Positions 1 to 6,079 are shown, counted from the first letter of the stretch. The stretch is 9,959 nucleotides of DNA from an uncultured Collinsella sp. (GCA_900544995.1 UQXC01000067.1:1-9959), one strand, 5' to 3'. The notes: generated from the letters alone by a model not told the origin. Translations and numbers: made by a program.

Positions 1-93
1 AAGCACTTAATGTGCTTTCCGTCTTGCGCAGGACTGTAGAGCAGCAAACTTAACCCGCGCCCGCCGGCCCCGGAGACCCTCCCGGAGGGACCG

Positions 94-145
94 AAAAATT
101 TTTTCAAAAAAGTTGTTGCGCGCCGGACAGACTTCTGTGTATACT
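94..145 (+). promoter_or_regulatory. Promoter of tRNA-Asp with A/T-tract UP-like element
   Basis: A -10 box TATACT lies at 140-145 with TTGCGC at 116-121, an 18-base spacing. A TGTG sits directly before the -10 box, as often seen in Gram-positive promoters. Immediately upstream, 94-111 is five A, six T, one C and six A in an otherwise GC-rich region. Such tracts bind the alpha subunit C-terminal domain of RNA polymerase (UP elements) or bend DNA at strong stable-RNA promoters. The predicted start near 152 leaves about 40 bases of leader to be trimmed before the mature tRNA. Confidence 0.6.
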
Positions 146-191
146 AATCCCCGCAGCGCACGCGAGCGGAAACAAACGCGAACGTCTGCCT

Positions 192-269
<78 letters not shown>

Positions 270-309
270 ACGCAATTAAAGCCACGTCTTCGGACGTGGC
301 TTTTTGCGT
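270..309 (+). terminator. Intrinsic terminator of tRNA-Asp
   Basis: A perfect 8-bp stem (281-288 with 293-300) is closed by a stable TTCG tetraloop and followed by five T at 301-305. The three A before the stem can pair with the first T residues. Outer bases ACGCAA (270-275) are also complementary to TTGCGT (304-309), so the whole segment is nearly self-complementary. It begins directly after the encoded CCA. Confidence 0.92.
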
Positions 310-439
310 TTGATGCACTTTGTTTCGATAGAACGATCGCCCTGGTGCATCTTCGCCCAGAATCCCCGCGCCTTCGGGAACGCAAGTAAAATCTAATAAG
401 TATATCTGTCTGAACAACAGCTTTGTTGCGCAACACCTG

Positions 440-468
440 TTCTACGAGACAGGGGGTTAGGTTATACT
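440..468 (+). promoter_or_regulatory. Candidate promoter of the rrf2 gene
   Basis: A clear -10 box TATACT is at 463-468. The best -35 at proper spacing (17) is TTCTAC at 440-445, which is weak, as expected for a regulated promoter. TTAG (457-460) and CTAA (467-470) form a short inverted repeat across the -10 box. Transcription from here would give a leader of about 150 bases before the rrf2 ATG. The -10 match is direct observation; use as the promoter is inference. Confidence 0.42.
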
Positions 469-628
469 AAATTGCACTGTGCGCCGCATCTGATGCATTT
501 CGCTCCAAGCGCGGCACTCAGTGGATATCCGATTTACCATTTGGATGTCCTGGCGGTCATTTAGCGTCTCGACACAAGCTCGGCCCCGGAGCTCGTTCGA
601 GCTGTTCGTATTCCTTGAAAGGGGAAAA
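469..628 (+). promoter_or_regulatory. Long rrf2 leader with palindromes (possible operators)
   Basis: No gene is seen between the tRNA terminator and position 629. The leader holds GCATC-T-GATGC at 486-496, just downstream of the predicted start site, and a 14-base palindrome AGCTCGTTCGAGCT at 590-603 near the ribosome binding site. Further upstream, GATGCAC (312-318) and GTGCATC (345-351) form a spaced inverted repeat sharing the GATGCA word. Rrf2-family regulators commonly bind palindromes at their own promoter, so these are candidate autoregulatory sites. None matches a named consensus well enough to assign. Confidence 0.25.
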
Positions 629-1114
629 ATGGACATATCGAGGAAGACTGATTACGCCCTTCGCATGCTGGCGATGCTTGCCGAGGATCCGGAGCGTTTG
701 CTTTCTGTTCGCACCGCTGCCGAAGAGGTCAATGTCCCGTATTCGTTTGCCCGCTCGATTCAGCACGGTTTGGTCCAGGCCGGTATTGTGGAGAGCCTGC
801 GTGGCGTCCACGGTGGCATGCGTCTCAAGGTCAGTCCGGACGACGTCACTATCCGCCAGGTCGTCGAGGCCGTTCAGGGTCCTATGGTTATGAACGATTG
901 CACCGCGCCCGATGGTGACTGTGCGTGCATGGGCGCGTGCTGCTATCATCCCCTGTGGGCCGGAGCCCAGGCGTTGATGCGCGACTACCTCGATTCCGTT
1001 TCGCTCGGCGACATCGTCGCTCACCGCCAGTTCCCGGCCGTCGATCCCAAGTTCGCCGACCGCGAAGCGTTTCCCGAGTACGCCACCTGCGCGTGCGCTT
1101 ACCGGGAGGAATAG
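629..1114 (+). CDS. Rrf2-family Fe-S transcriptional regulator, IscR-like
   Basis: This 161-residue protein has the compact length of Rrf2 regulators, which bind DNA as dimers and sense iron, redox state or nitric oxide through an Fe-S cluster. The winged helix-turn-helix occupies about residues 26-68, with the family wing RGVHGG at 58-63. The sensor segment carries C91, C98, C104 and H107. In E. coli IscR the [2Fe-2S] ligands are C92, C98, C104 and H107, so the set resembles IscR with the first Cys shifted by one. Extra cysteines occur at 100, 105, 154 and 156, the last two in an unusual C-terminal CAC. ATG 629 is chosen because GAAAGGGG lies just before it and the family N-terminus MDISRKTDYALR starts there; the frame is open upstream to 521 but without family similarity. 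The next gene starts 21 bases after the stop, suggesting an operon. The regulated signal is not known. Confidence 0.9.
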   Translation: MDISRKTDYALRMLAMLAEDPERLLSVRTAAEEVNVPYSFARSIQHGLVQAGIVESLRGVHGGMRLKVSPDDVTIRQVVEAVQGPMVMNDCTAPDGDCACMGACCYHPLWAGAQALMRDYLDSVSLGDIVAHRQFPAVDPKFADREAFPEYATCACAYREE

Positions 1115-1135
1115 CGCCGCATAAGGAGCATAGCC

Positions 1136-2041
1136 ATGATTCAGGACCCCTTTCGTTCGATGATTCGTTCGGAAGGGGTCCTGCGTTATCGCGACCTTCC
1201 GTGGCGCCGCACACGCGATCCGTACATCATTTGGCTTTCTGAGGTCATGCTGCAGCAAACGCAGGTGCCGCGTGTGGAGGCGCGCATGCCGGTGTGGCTC
1301 GATCGTTTTCCGACTGTGCAGGCGCTTGCCCAGGCCGCGCCTTCCGATGTTTTGGACGCTTGGCAGGGCATGGGCTACAACCGACGCGCTCTGGCGCTTC
1401 ATGGGGCCGCTCAGCGCGTTGTAGAGGACTGGGACGGGGAGTTTCCGCGTGAGACGCGTGACTTGGTCGCTCTGCCTGGTATTGGCCCAGCAACGGCGCA
1501 GGGTATCCGGTCGTTTGCGTTTGATCTTCCGGGCGTGTATCTGGAGACCAATGTGCGCACAGTCTTTCTGCATCACTTCTTTCCCGATGTACCGGCTGTT
1601 CCCGATCGCGAGCTGGTGCCGCTGATCCAGGCTGCTTGTCCGGCGGCTCCCGGTGCAGCGACCGACGAGATCGCTCCCTTTGCCGTGCCGCTCGATGATG
1701 CCGACACGCCGCGCGCGTGGTATTACGCGTTGCTAGATTACGGCGCATATCTAAAAAAGACGTTGCCCAATCCGTCCAGGCGCTCGGCGGGCTATAGCCG
1801 TCAATCAAAGTTTGAGGGCTCGCGTCGCCAAAAGCGCGCGCATATCGTGCGTATGTTGCTGGCAGCGCGCGATGGCCAGCCGGCGGGGATTACGCTTGCT
1901 GATGCCGTGGCGGGCGTTAACGAGATGGAAGCGGCGGCTGGGCGTGGGCCGGTCGAGCGCGACTTGATCGCGGGCATTCTAGCCGACCTGGAGCGTGAGG
2001 GCTTTTGCCGAGCTGAGGGCGATCGCTGGCTGAGCATCTAG
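1136..2041 (+). CDS. MutY-like HhH-GPD DNA glycosylase, Fe-S-less variant
   Basis: This 301-residue protein belongs to the MutY/EndoIII glycosylase superfamily, whose canonical MutY removes adenine opposite 8-oxoguanine. The MutY-type N-terminus is clear: LPWR at 21-24 and SEVMLQQTQV at 35-44 with the general-acid Glu (E36). The helix-hairpin-helix is LPGIG at 113-117. Three features depart from canonical MutY. The catalytic Asp position, normally LDGNV, reads LETNV (E137). The tyrosine of GLGYY is Asn (N82). The four-cysteine cluster after LLDYGA (199-204) is missing, replaced by a basic stretch PNPSRRSAGYSRQS. An insertion near 170-192 is rich in Pro, Ala and Asp. The C-terminus (about 235-301) looks like a winged-helix segment, not the NUDIX-like domain that reads 8-oxoG. 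AAGGAG at 1123-1128 supports the start. It probably shares a transcript with rrf2. Superfamily is certain; substrate is not, so mutY is not assigned. Confidence 0.85.
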   Translation: MIQDPFRSMIRSEGVLRYRDLPWRRTRDPYIIWLSEVMLQQTQVPRVEARMPVWLDRFPTVQALAQAAPSDVLDAWQGMGYNRRALALHGAAQRVVEDWDGEFPRETRDLVALPGIGPATAQGIRSFAFDLPGVYLETNVRTVFLHHFFPDVPAVPDRELVPLIQAACPAAPGAATDEIAPFAVPLDDADTPRAWYYALLDYGAYLKKTLPNPSRRSAGYSRQSKFEGSRRQKRAHIVRMLLAARDGQPAGITLADAVAGVNEMEAAAGRGPVERDLIAGILADLEREGFCRAEGDRWLSI

Positions 2042-2155
2042 CCTGTGCAAATCTGAAGAACAGGATTGTAAGGTTTAGATTTTCGGCATGAGGGCATCCT
2101 AAAGACGAGGCCGCTCGAAGCCTACGGGCGGCATGCGTTGAAGGGAAGTACACCT

Positions 2156-2695
2156 ATGGATTTTGAGAATTCCCAAACCAAGAAGAACCTCGAGACCGCT
2201 TTTGCCGGTGAGTCCCAGGCACACACCAAGTATCGCTACTATGCCTCCAAGGCCAAAAAGGACGGCTACGTTCAGATCTCGAATATTTTTGCCGAGACGG
2301 CGGGCAACGAGTCCGAGCACGCCAAGCTGTGGTTTAAGTATCTGCACGACGGCGCCGTCCCCGATACCCTGGACAATCTGCGTGATGCCGCTGCGGGCGA
2401 GAACTACGAGTGGACCACGATGTACGACGAGTTCGCCAAGACCGCCGAGGAGGAGGGTTTTGCCGAGATCGCTGAGAAGTTCCGTGGCGTCGCCGCCGTT
2501 GAGAAGGCCCACGAGGAGCGCTACAACAAACTCGTCGAGCGCATCGAGTCGGGCGAGGTGTTTGAGCGTGAGGGCGTAAAGGTGTGGAAGTGCCTGAACT
2601 GCGGGCACCTGCACGTTGGTGCCGAGGCGCCTGAGGTGTGCCCGGTGTGTAACCACCCGAAGGCGTACTTTGAGGAGCAGGTGGTGAACTACTAG
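2156..2695 (+). CDS. rbr: Rubrerythrin
   Basis: Rubrerythrin is a cytoplasmic diiron protein of anaerobes that reduces hydrogen peroxide to water with electrons from NAD(P)H or reduced rubredoxin. The 179-residue length is typical for the two-domain form. The N-terminal ferritin-like bundle (about 1-135) carries the diiron ligands E19, E52 and H55 (ExxH), E82 and E85, and E116 and H119 (ExxH). The C-terminal rubredoxin domain has C146-x2-C149 and C162-x2-C165 for its single iron. ATG 2156 follows AAGGGAAG at 2141-2148; an in-frame TTG at 2138 lies before the binding site and is unlikely to be used. It starts 114 bases after the glycosylase stop. No strong terminator or clear promoter is visible in the gap, so both read-through from rrf2 and a private promoter are possible. 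The structured repeat and a strong terminator follow. Confidence 0.97.
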   Translation: MDFENSQTKKNLETAFAGESQAHTKYRYYASKAKKDGYVQISNIFAETAGNESEHAKLWFKYLHDGAVPDTLDNLRDAAAGENYEWTTMYDEFAKTAEEEGFAEIAEKFRGVAAVEKAHEERYNKLVERIESGEVFEREGVKVWKCLNCGHLHVGAEAPEVCPVCNHPKAYFEEQVVNY

Positions 2696-2714
2696 CGCGT
2701 GGCGCTGGCTGCTG

Positions 2715-2886
2715 CGGAGCGCAGGGCGGGGAAATACCTTTCCCTCTCGCTCACGGCTCCGCAGGGTCGCGCGAGGCAAAGGTATTTCCCCGCCCTGCGC
2801 TCCGGCTTCGGGTCATCGCGTGCTCGCTTCAGAAAAGCTGATAACTAAGTTTGTGTGCCGCCCCTTATGGGGCGGCACTTTTTTGT
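2715..2886 (+). repeat. Structured intergenic repeat, copy A
   Basis: The element begins with a perfect 27-bp inverted repeat (2715-2741 pairing with 2778-2804) around a 36-base loop. The loop bases 2743-2750 can pair further with 2769-2776, with one mismatch. A linker of about 50 bases containing CAGAAAAGC and GATAA follows, then an intrinsic terminator. The same order of parts recurs at 3620-3786. Compared with that copy, the stem has an extra TA in the left arm (2735-2736) matched by TA in the right arm (2783-2784), and A2718:T2801 where the other copy has G:C. The first hairpin has no T-tract and is not itself a terminator. It starts 19 bases after the rubrerythrin stop. It could be a miniature mobile repeat, a REP-like element or a structured 3' RNA. 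No family is recognised. Confidence 0.88.
2855..2884 (+). terminator. Intrinsic terminator within repeat copy A
   Basis: A perfect 10-bp GC-rich stem (2855-2864 with 2869-2878), a TTAT loop and six T at 2879-2884. It should end the rubrerythrin transcript. The stem sequence is identical to the terminator in the second repeat copy. Confidence 0.93.
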
Positions 2887-2969
2887 GGGGGCCGGTTGGG
2901 GCGGTGACGTTGCTTAGAGGGTACACTGGGTAGCGTTGGCTATTCGTTTCCTCTTGTGAGGTGTTGGTT

Positions 2970-3602
2970 ATGGGTAAGAAGTCTCGGGCTCGGGTTGCTG
3001 CGGCTGGAACTCGAAAGGATCCTGGACGTCGGGTTGTTGAGGGTAAAAAGGCCGATCGTGCTGAGAAGGACAAGAAAGTCGGCGCGCATGCTCATCCTGA
3101 GTGGGCGCCTCATTTGAATTCGGCTAGTGAGGATTTGACTGCCAAGTTGTTTACTCTGGTCGAGGTAATTTTGGGCGTGGTGCCCCTTGTGGCTATCGGT
3201 TTATTCTTGGCTTCGAAGGACGCTACGAGTGTCGATAAACTCACCGAGGTCTTTTCGCAGGAGCCCTCGATAGTAGTTACGTTTATCTCTGCGTGCCTGC
3301 AGCCGTTTGTGGCGTACATGCTGTACATGATTTATCGCAAATACTGCGAGGGCGATGCGGGCTTTGCCGCCGGCAACCTGATCGGTCTTTTGTGCTCCGA
3401 GATCCTACTGCTCAATATCCCGGGCGTCATCGGTATGGGCATCTTGCTGTGGCGTGTTTGGCGCAACGTCGCCCCGCACTTTGAGAGCTGGTTGTTTGAG
3501 CGTCGCTTTGCGGGCGTGGTGGCCGATATTGCGGGCTCGCTCGTGATTCTAGCCTTGGCGTTTCTGTGCGCCACTGCTGCCCGCGGTCTCGCGGGCATGT
3601 AG
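2970..3602 (+). CDS. Unrecognised four-helix membrane protein
   Basis: The protein is 210 residues. The first 45 are hydrophilic and very rich in Lys and Arg, for example MGKKSRARVAAAG, and lack a signal peptide. Predicted hydrophobic segments lie at about 60-82, 98-122, 133-164 and 182-204. Polar residues inside or beside them include E65, Q111 and E144. By the positive-inside rule the basic N-terminus is cytoplasmic. ATG 2970 is chosen because GAGGTG lies about six bases before it; in-frame GTG 2961 and TTG 2964 fall in that binding site. A weak -10 box TACACT at 2922-2927 could drive it, without a convincing -35. Codons more often end in T than in the neighbours, for example GTT and GCT near the N-terminus. 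The gene sits exactly between two direct copies of the structured repeat. I do not recognise a family and assign no function. Confidence 0.8.
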   Translation: MGKKSRARVAAAGTRKDPGRRVVEGKKADRAEKDKKVGAHAHPEWAPHLNSASEDLTAKLFTLVEVILGVVPLVAIGLFLASKDATSVDKLTEVFSQEPSIVVTFISACLQPFVAYMLYMIYRKYCEGDAGFAAGNLIGLLCSEILLLNIPGVIGMGILLWRVWRNVAPHFESWLFERRFAGVVADIAGSLVILALAFLCATAARGLAGM

Positions 3603-3619
3603 TCGGTCCTCACCGACCA

Positions 3620-3786
3620 CGGGGCGCAGGGCGGGGAAACCTTTCCCTCTCGCTCACGGCTTCGCAGGGTCGCGCGAGGCAAAGGTTTCCCCGCCCTGCG
3701 CCCCGGCGTTGGGTCGTCGCATGCTCGTTACAGAAAAGCAGATAAGAAGTTTGCGTGCCGCCCCTTTTGGGGCGGCACGTTTTTGT
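3620..3786 (+). repeat. Structured intergenic repeat, copy B
   Basis: A perfect 25-bp inverted repeat (3620-3644 with 3681-3705) surrounds a 36-base loop differing from copy A at one position (T in CTTCG where A has CTCCG). The downstream linker keeps GGGTC, TCGC, TGCTCG, CAGAAAAGC and GATAA, then the same terminator stem. The copy is in the same orientation as copy A, 905 bases further on. It begins 17 bases after the stop of the membrane protein gene. A separate 6-bp hairpin (3602-3607 with 3612-3617, loop CCTC) sits between that stop and the repeat and has no counterpart in copy A. Two copies with compensatory stem changes indicate that pairing itself is preserved. Confidence 0.88.
3754..3784 (+). 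terminator. Intrinsic terminator within repeat copy B
   Basis: An 11-bp stem (3754-3764 with 3769-3779), a TTTT loop and five T at 3780-3784. The tenth-base core is the same as in copy A; here an additional C:G pair closes the base of the stem. It should end transcription of the membrane protein gene. Confidence 0.92.
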
Positions 3787-4037
3787 ATGGGGTCCCGGTC
3801 TCCACAATTTTCGTCAAGCTATTGGTTAGATTTTGGTCAGTTGGCGTAAGGGTGGAAGGCCAAAAGATTGTTGGCGAAAAAAGCTCAGAGAAAGTGCTGG
3901 TAGGGGAGTTGTTGAGCTTTTCGACAGCTTTTGAGCAAAAGAAACTTTGTGGCTATTGCCGGCGATTGCGTTGTCGCGGTCATGGCGGTGCGGGATGCTG
4001 GTCGTAAGCGTCGAATGCTCCGACTTTGGAGGCCAAC
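3787..4037 (+). other. AT-richer leader before the small membrane protein gene
   Basis: No gene is convincing here. The stretch is less GC-rich than its surroundings in its first two thirds. It contains a 14-base palindrome, CTTTTG-AG-CAAAAG, at 3928-3941, preceded by a related AGCTTTT at 3915-3921. This could be an operator. No -35/-10 pair stands out. The gene downstream must have a promoter here, since a strong terminator ends just before. Confidence 0.3.
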
Positions 4038-4472
4038 ATGGACCTGTTTCTTGAGACTCCGCAGCAACAAGCTGAGCGCATGCTGCGTCAGCAGCAACGA
4101 CTCATGGAGATGCAAATGCAAGGGGCGGCAGCCCAGCCCTTTGCGCAAAATGTCGTGCCCGCTGCTGTACCTGCAGCTGTGCCCGGGTGTAAATCGGCGC
4201 CAGAGGCCTATTCCGTACAGCAAGATTCATATGCGCAGGAGCTCGCGTTCGACAAGCGTCGTGCGCGTCGTCGCCGTGTGGGCCAGCGCTTGCGCATATT
4301 GGCGATGATCGTGCTCATCCCGTTAGGGCTTGCGGCCATCTTTCTGGCGTCGTATGCCCTCACGTGCATCCTCAACGGCGCATCGCCCAACGAGGTGCTC
4401 CAACATCTGTCAGCCCTGGGCCAGCGCCTAGGCGACGTCATAACAACCATCCGCACCGGCTGGGAGAGCTAG
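4038..4472 (+). CDS. Small single-span membrane protein, family not recognised
   Basis: The protein is 144 residues. Residues 7-37 are rich in Gln and Met and look helical (PQQQAERMLRQQQRLMEMQMQ), possibly a short coiled coil. A flexible Ala/Pro/Val stretch with PAAVPAAVP follows at 41-49. A strongly basic patch (K73 to R86, with RRARRRR at 74-80) precedes one transmembrane helix at about 87-112. About 32 residues follow the helix. The basic patch predicts a cytoplasmic N-terminus and an outside C-terminus. GGAGG at 4028-4032, five bases before ATG 4038, fixes the start; the in-frame TTG at 4026 overlaps it. It stands alone or as a first gene before rmuC, 124 bases downstream. The layout resembles small envelope-associated proteins, but no domain supports a function. 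Confidence 0.75.
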   Translation: MDLFLETPQQQAERMLRQQQRLMEMQMQGAAAQPFAQNVVPAAVPAAVPGCKSAPEAYSVQQDSYAQELAFDKRRARRRRVGQRLRILAMIVLIPLGLAAIFLASYALTCILNGASPNEVLQHLSALGQRLGDVITTIRTGWES

Positions 4473-4596
4473 CGTTTTAGCGTCCGCGGCTCTAAGAGAA
4501 ATTTGTCTGCAAGGCAGTGAGTGATCCGTGTGTGTGGCGGGGTAAGATTGATCGCGGTTTTGATTGATGACCGATTGAGTTTGTTGGGCGGAGTCT

Positions 4597-5952
4597 ATGT
4601 CTGCTATTGATATCGTGCTTGTTGTGATCGCCTTGGTGGCGGTGGGGGTTGCTGTGGCTTGCGCCCTCCAGCTCAAGAGCCTGCGTGCCGAGTTGCGGGA
4701 GCGTGGCGACAGTAGCGCGGAAACGCTGGCAGCACTCGAGCAGGCCAACAACGCGCTCGATGCCCTGAACGTCGCGCTGGCCGAAACCCGCCGCACGGCC
4801 AATGCCATCGCGCAGCAGCAGACGACCGATGCGGCCGTGGAGCAGCAACGTTACCTGACCATCGCACGCGAGTTCTCGCAAGCTGGTGACCGGATGGATG
4901 ACCTGCGCCGCGAGACGGCCCAGCAGCTCGGCGCCAATCGCGAGGGCATCGAGCATCGCCTGGACAAGGTGCGCGAGACGGTCGATGCTCAGCTGGGCGC
5001 CATCCGCAAAGACAACAACGTGCAGCTCGATCAGATGCGCGCGACGGTGGACGAGAAGCTCTCCCGCACGCTCAACGACCGACTGTCGGCATCGTTCAAG
5101 CAGGTGAGCGACCAGCTCGAGGCCGTGTATAAGGGCCTGGGCGATATGCAATCTATCGCCACCGGCGTAGGCGACCTCAAGCGTGTGCTGGGCAATGTAA
5201 AAGCGCGCGGCATTTTGGGCGAGGTGCAGCTGGGTGCAATTCTGGCGGACATCCTTACACCCGACCAGTATCTGGAAAACGTCGCCACCAAGCCCGGTGC
5301 CTCGGAGCGCGTTGAGTTTGCCGTCAAGCTGCCGGTAGACGAGGGCGATCCCGTGCTGCTGCCGATCGATTCCAAATTCCCGGGCGACGCGTACGAGCAT
5401 CTGCTCGACGCCCAGGAGTCGGGCGATGCGGAGGCCGTTGCCGCAGCGCGCAAGACGCTCGATATGATGGTGAAACGCGAGGCAAAGGACATCTGCGAAA
5501 AGTACCTGAGTGTGCCGGCAACGACCAACTTTGGCATCATGTTCGTGCCGTTTGAGGGACTGTACGCCGAGGTCGTCAGCCGCCCCGGGCTTATCGAGAC
5601 CCTGGGCCGCGACTATCACGTCAACGTTGCCGGTCCCAGCACCATGGCGGCCATCCTCAACAGTCTGCAGATGAGCTATCAGACGTTTAAGTTGCAAAAA
5701 CGTACCGACGACGTGCTGCGTGTGCTCTCCGCCGTCAAGGCCGAGCTGCCGCGCTATCAAAAGGCACTGCGCCGCGCCCAGCAGCAGATCGAGACCGCGG
5801 GCAAAACGGTCGAGGGCATCATCACCACGCGCACCAACGTCATGGAGCGCAAGCTCAAGGACATCGACGCACTGGAAGACGTCGACCAAGCCGATGAGAT
5901 CTTGGGACTCACGTCCGCGGACCTTCTCACAGACCAAGAAGACGAAGGCTAA
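4597..5952 (+). CDS. rmuC: RmuC family DNA recombination protein
   Basis: RmuC proteins limit recombination at inverted repeats and contain a nuclease-like core; the biochemical mechanism is still poorly defined. The 451-residue length fits the family. A transmembrane anchor lies at about residues 4-24, followed by a long Gln/Ala/Arg-rich coiled coil to about residue 200. The core then begins with GILGEVQLGAIL at 205, contains LPIDSKFPGDAY near 255-265 and NFGIMFVPFEGLYAEVV from 311, all hallmark RmuC motifs. A second coiled region with KLQKRTDDVLRVL and ALRRAQQQ closes the domain. ATG 4597 follows GGGCGGAG at 4585-4592. The 124 bases upstream hold no gene; TAAGAT at 4543-4548 is a possible -10 box without a good -35. 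A terminator follows 12 bases after the stop. Its role in a genome carrying long inverted repeats close by is noteworthy but only suggestive. Confidence 0.94.
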   Translation: MSAIDIVLVVIALVAVGVAVACALQLKSLRAELRERGDSSAETLAALEQANNALDALNVALAETRRTANAIAQQQTTDAAVEQQRYLTIAREFSQAGDRMDDLRRETAQQLGANREGIEHRLDKVRETVDAQLGAIRKDNNVQLDQMRATVDEKLSRTLNDRLSASFKQVSDQLEAVYKGLGDMQSIATGVGDLKRVLGNVKARGILGEVQLGAILADILTPDQYLENVATKPGASERVEFAVKLPVDEGDPVLLPIDSKFPGDAYEHLLDAQESGDAEAVAAARKTLDMMVKREAKDICEKYLSVPATTNFGIMFVPFEGLYAEVVSRPGLIETLGRDYHVNVAGPSTMAAILNSLQMSYQTFKLQKRTDDVLRVLSAVKAELPRYQKALRRAQQQIETAGKTVEGIITTRTNVMERKLKDIDALEDVDQADEILGLTSADLLTDQEDEG

Positions 5953-5963
5953 TTGCAACAAGA

Positions 5964-6004
5964 CGGTGGGGCGCCGGCGCAAACGCGGGTGCCCCACCGC
6001 TTTT
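5964..6004 (+). terminator. Intrinsic terminator of rmuC
   Basis: A 9-bp stem CGGTGGGGC (5964-5972) pairs with GCCCCACCG (5991-5999). It extends inward by one G-U and two G-C pairs and is followed by four T at 6001-6004. It separates rmuC from the transporter gene. Confidence 0.87.
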
Positions 6005-6014
6005 CGTATCGCAC

Positions 6015-6045
6015 TTGTCTGAAGCGTGCTCCAATGTGCAACAAT
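6015..6045 (+). promoter_or_regulatory. Candidate promoter of the ABC transporter gene
   Basis: TTGTCT at 6015-6020 and AACAAT at 6040-6045 are 19 bases apart. TGC directly before AACAAT makes an extended -10, which compensates for the long spacing. It lies between the rmuC terminator and the start codon at 6080. A similar TG-G-GACAAT is found before nth. Confidence 0.45.
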
Positions 6046-6079
6046 GGCGTTTCGCCCTATCAGACGCGAAAGGAAGCCC

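Noticed and set aside
1..17. AAGCAC-TTAAT-GTGCTT inverted repeat at the window edge
   Set aside because: It could be the end of a terminator for an upstream gene, but only six pairs and three T are visible and the rest lies outside the window.
557..1576. 339-residue open frame on the - strand
   Set aside because: It is antisense to both rrf2 and the glycosylase gene, which have ribosome binding sites and clear homology. Its composition is Arg/His-rich, as expected for a GC-rich shadow frame.
2042..2064. CCTGT/ACAGG inverted repeat after the glycosylase stop
   Set aside because: Five pairs around a 13-base loop with no T-tract is too weak to call a terminator or operator.
2705..2804. Long inverted repeat read as an insertion sequence end
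   Set aside because: There is no transposase gene, and the inverted arms face each other across only 36 bases, so it is a hairpin rather than the ends of an IS.
3783..4007. Possible 74-residue + strand protein
   Set aside because: The TTG start falls in the T-tract of the repeat B terminator, there is no ribosome binding site, and the product resembles no family.
6026..6079. Upstream extension of the ABC transporter start
   Set aside because: The extra 18 codons overlap the predicted promoter region and have no ribosome binding site, whereas ATG 6080 has AAAGGA at good spacing.
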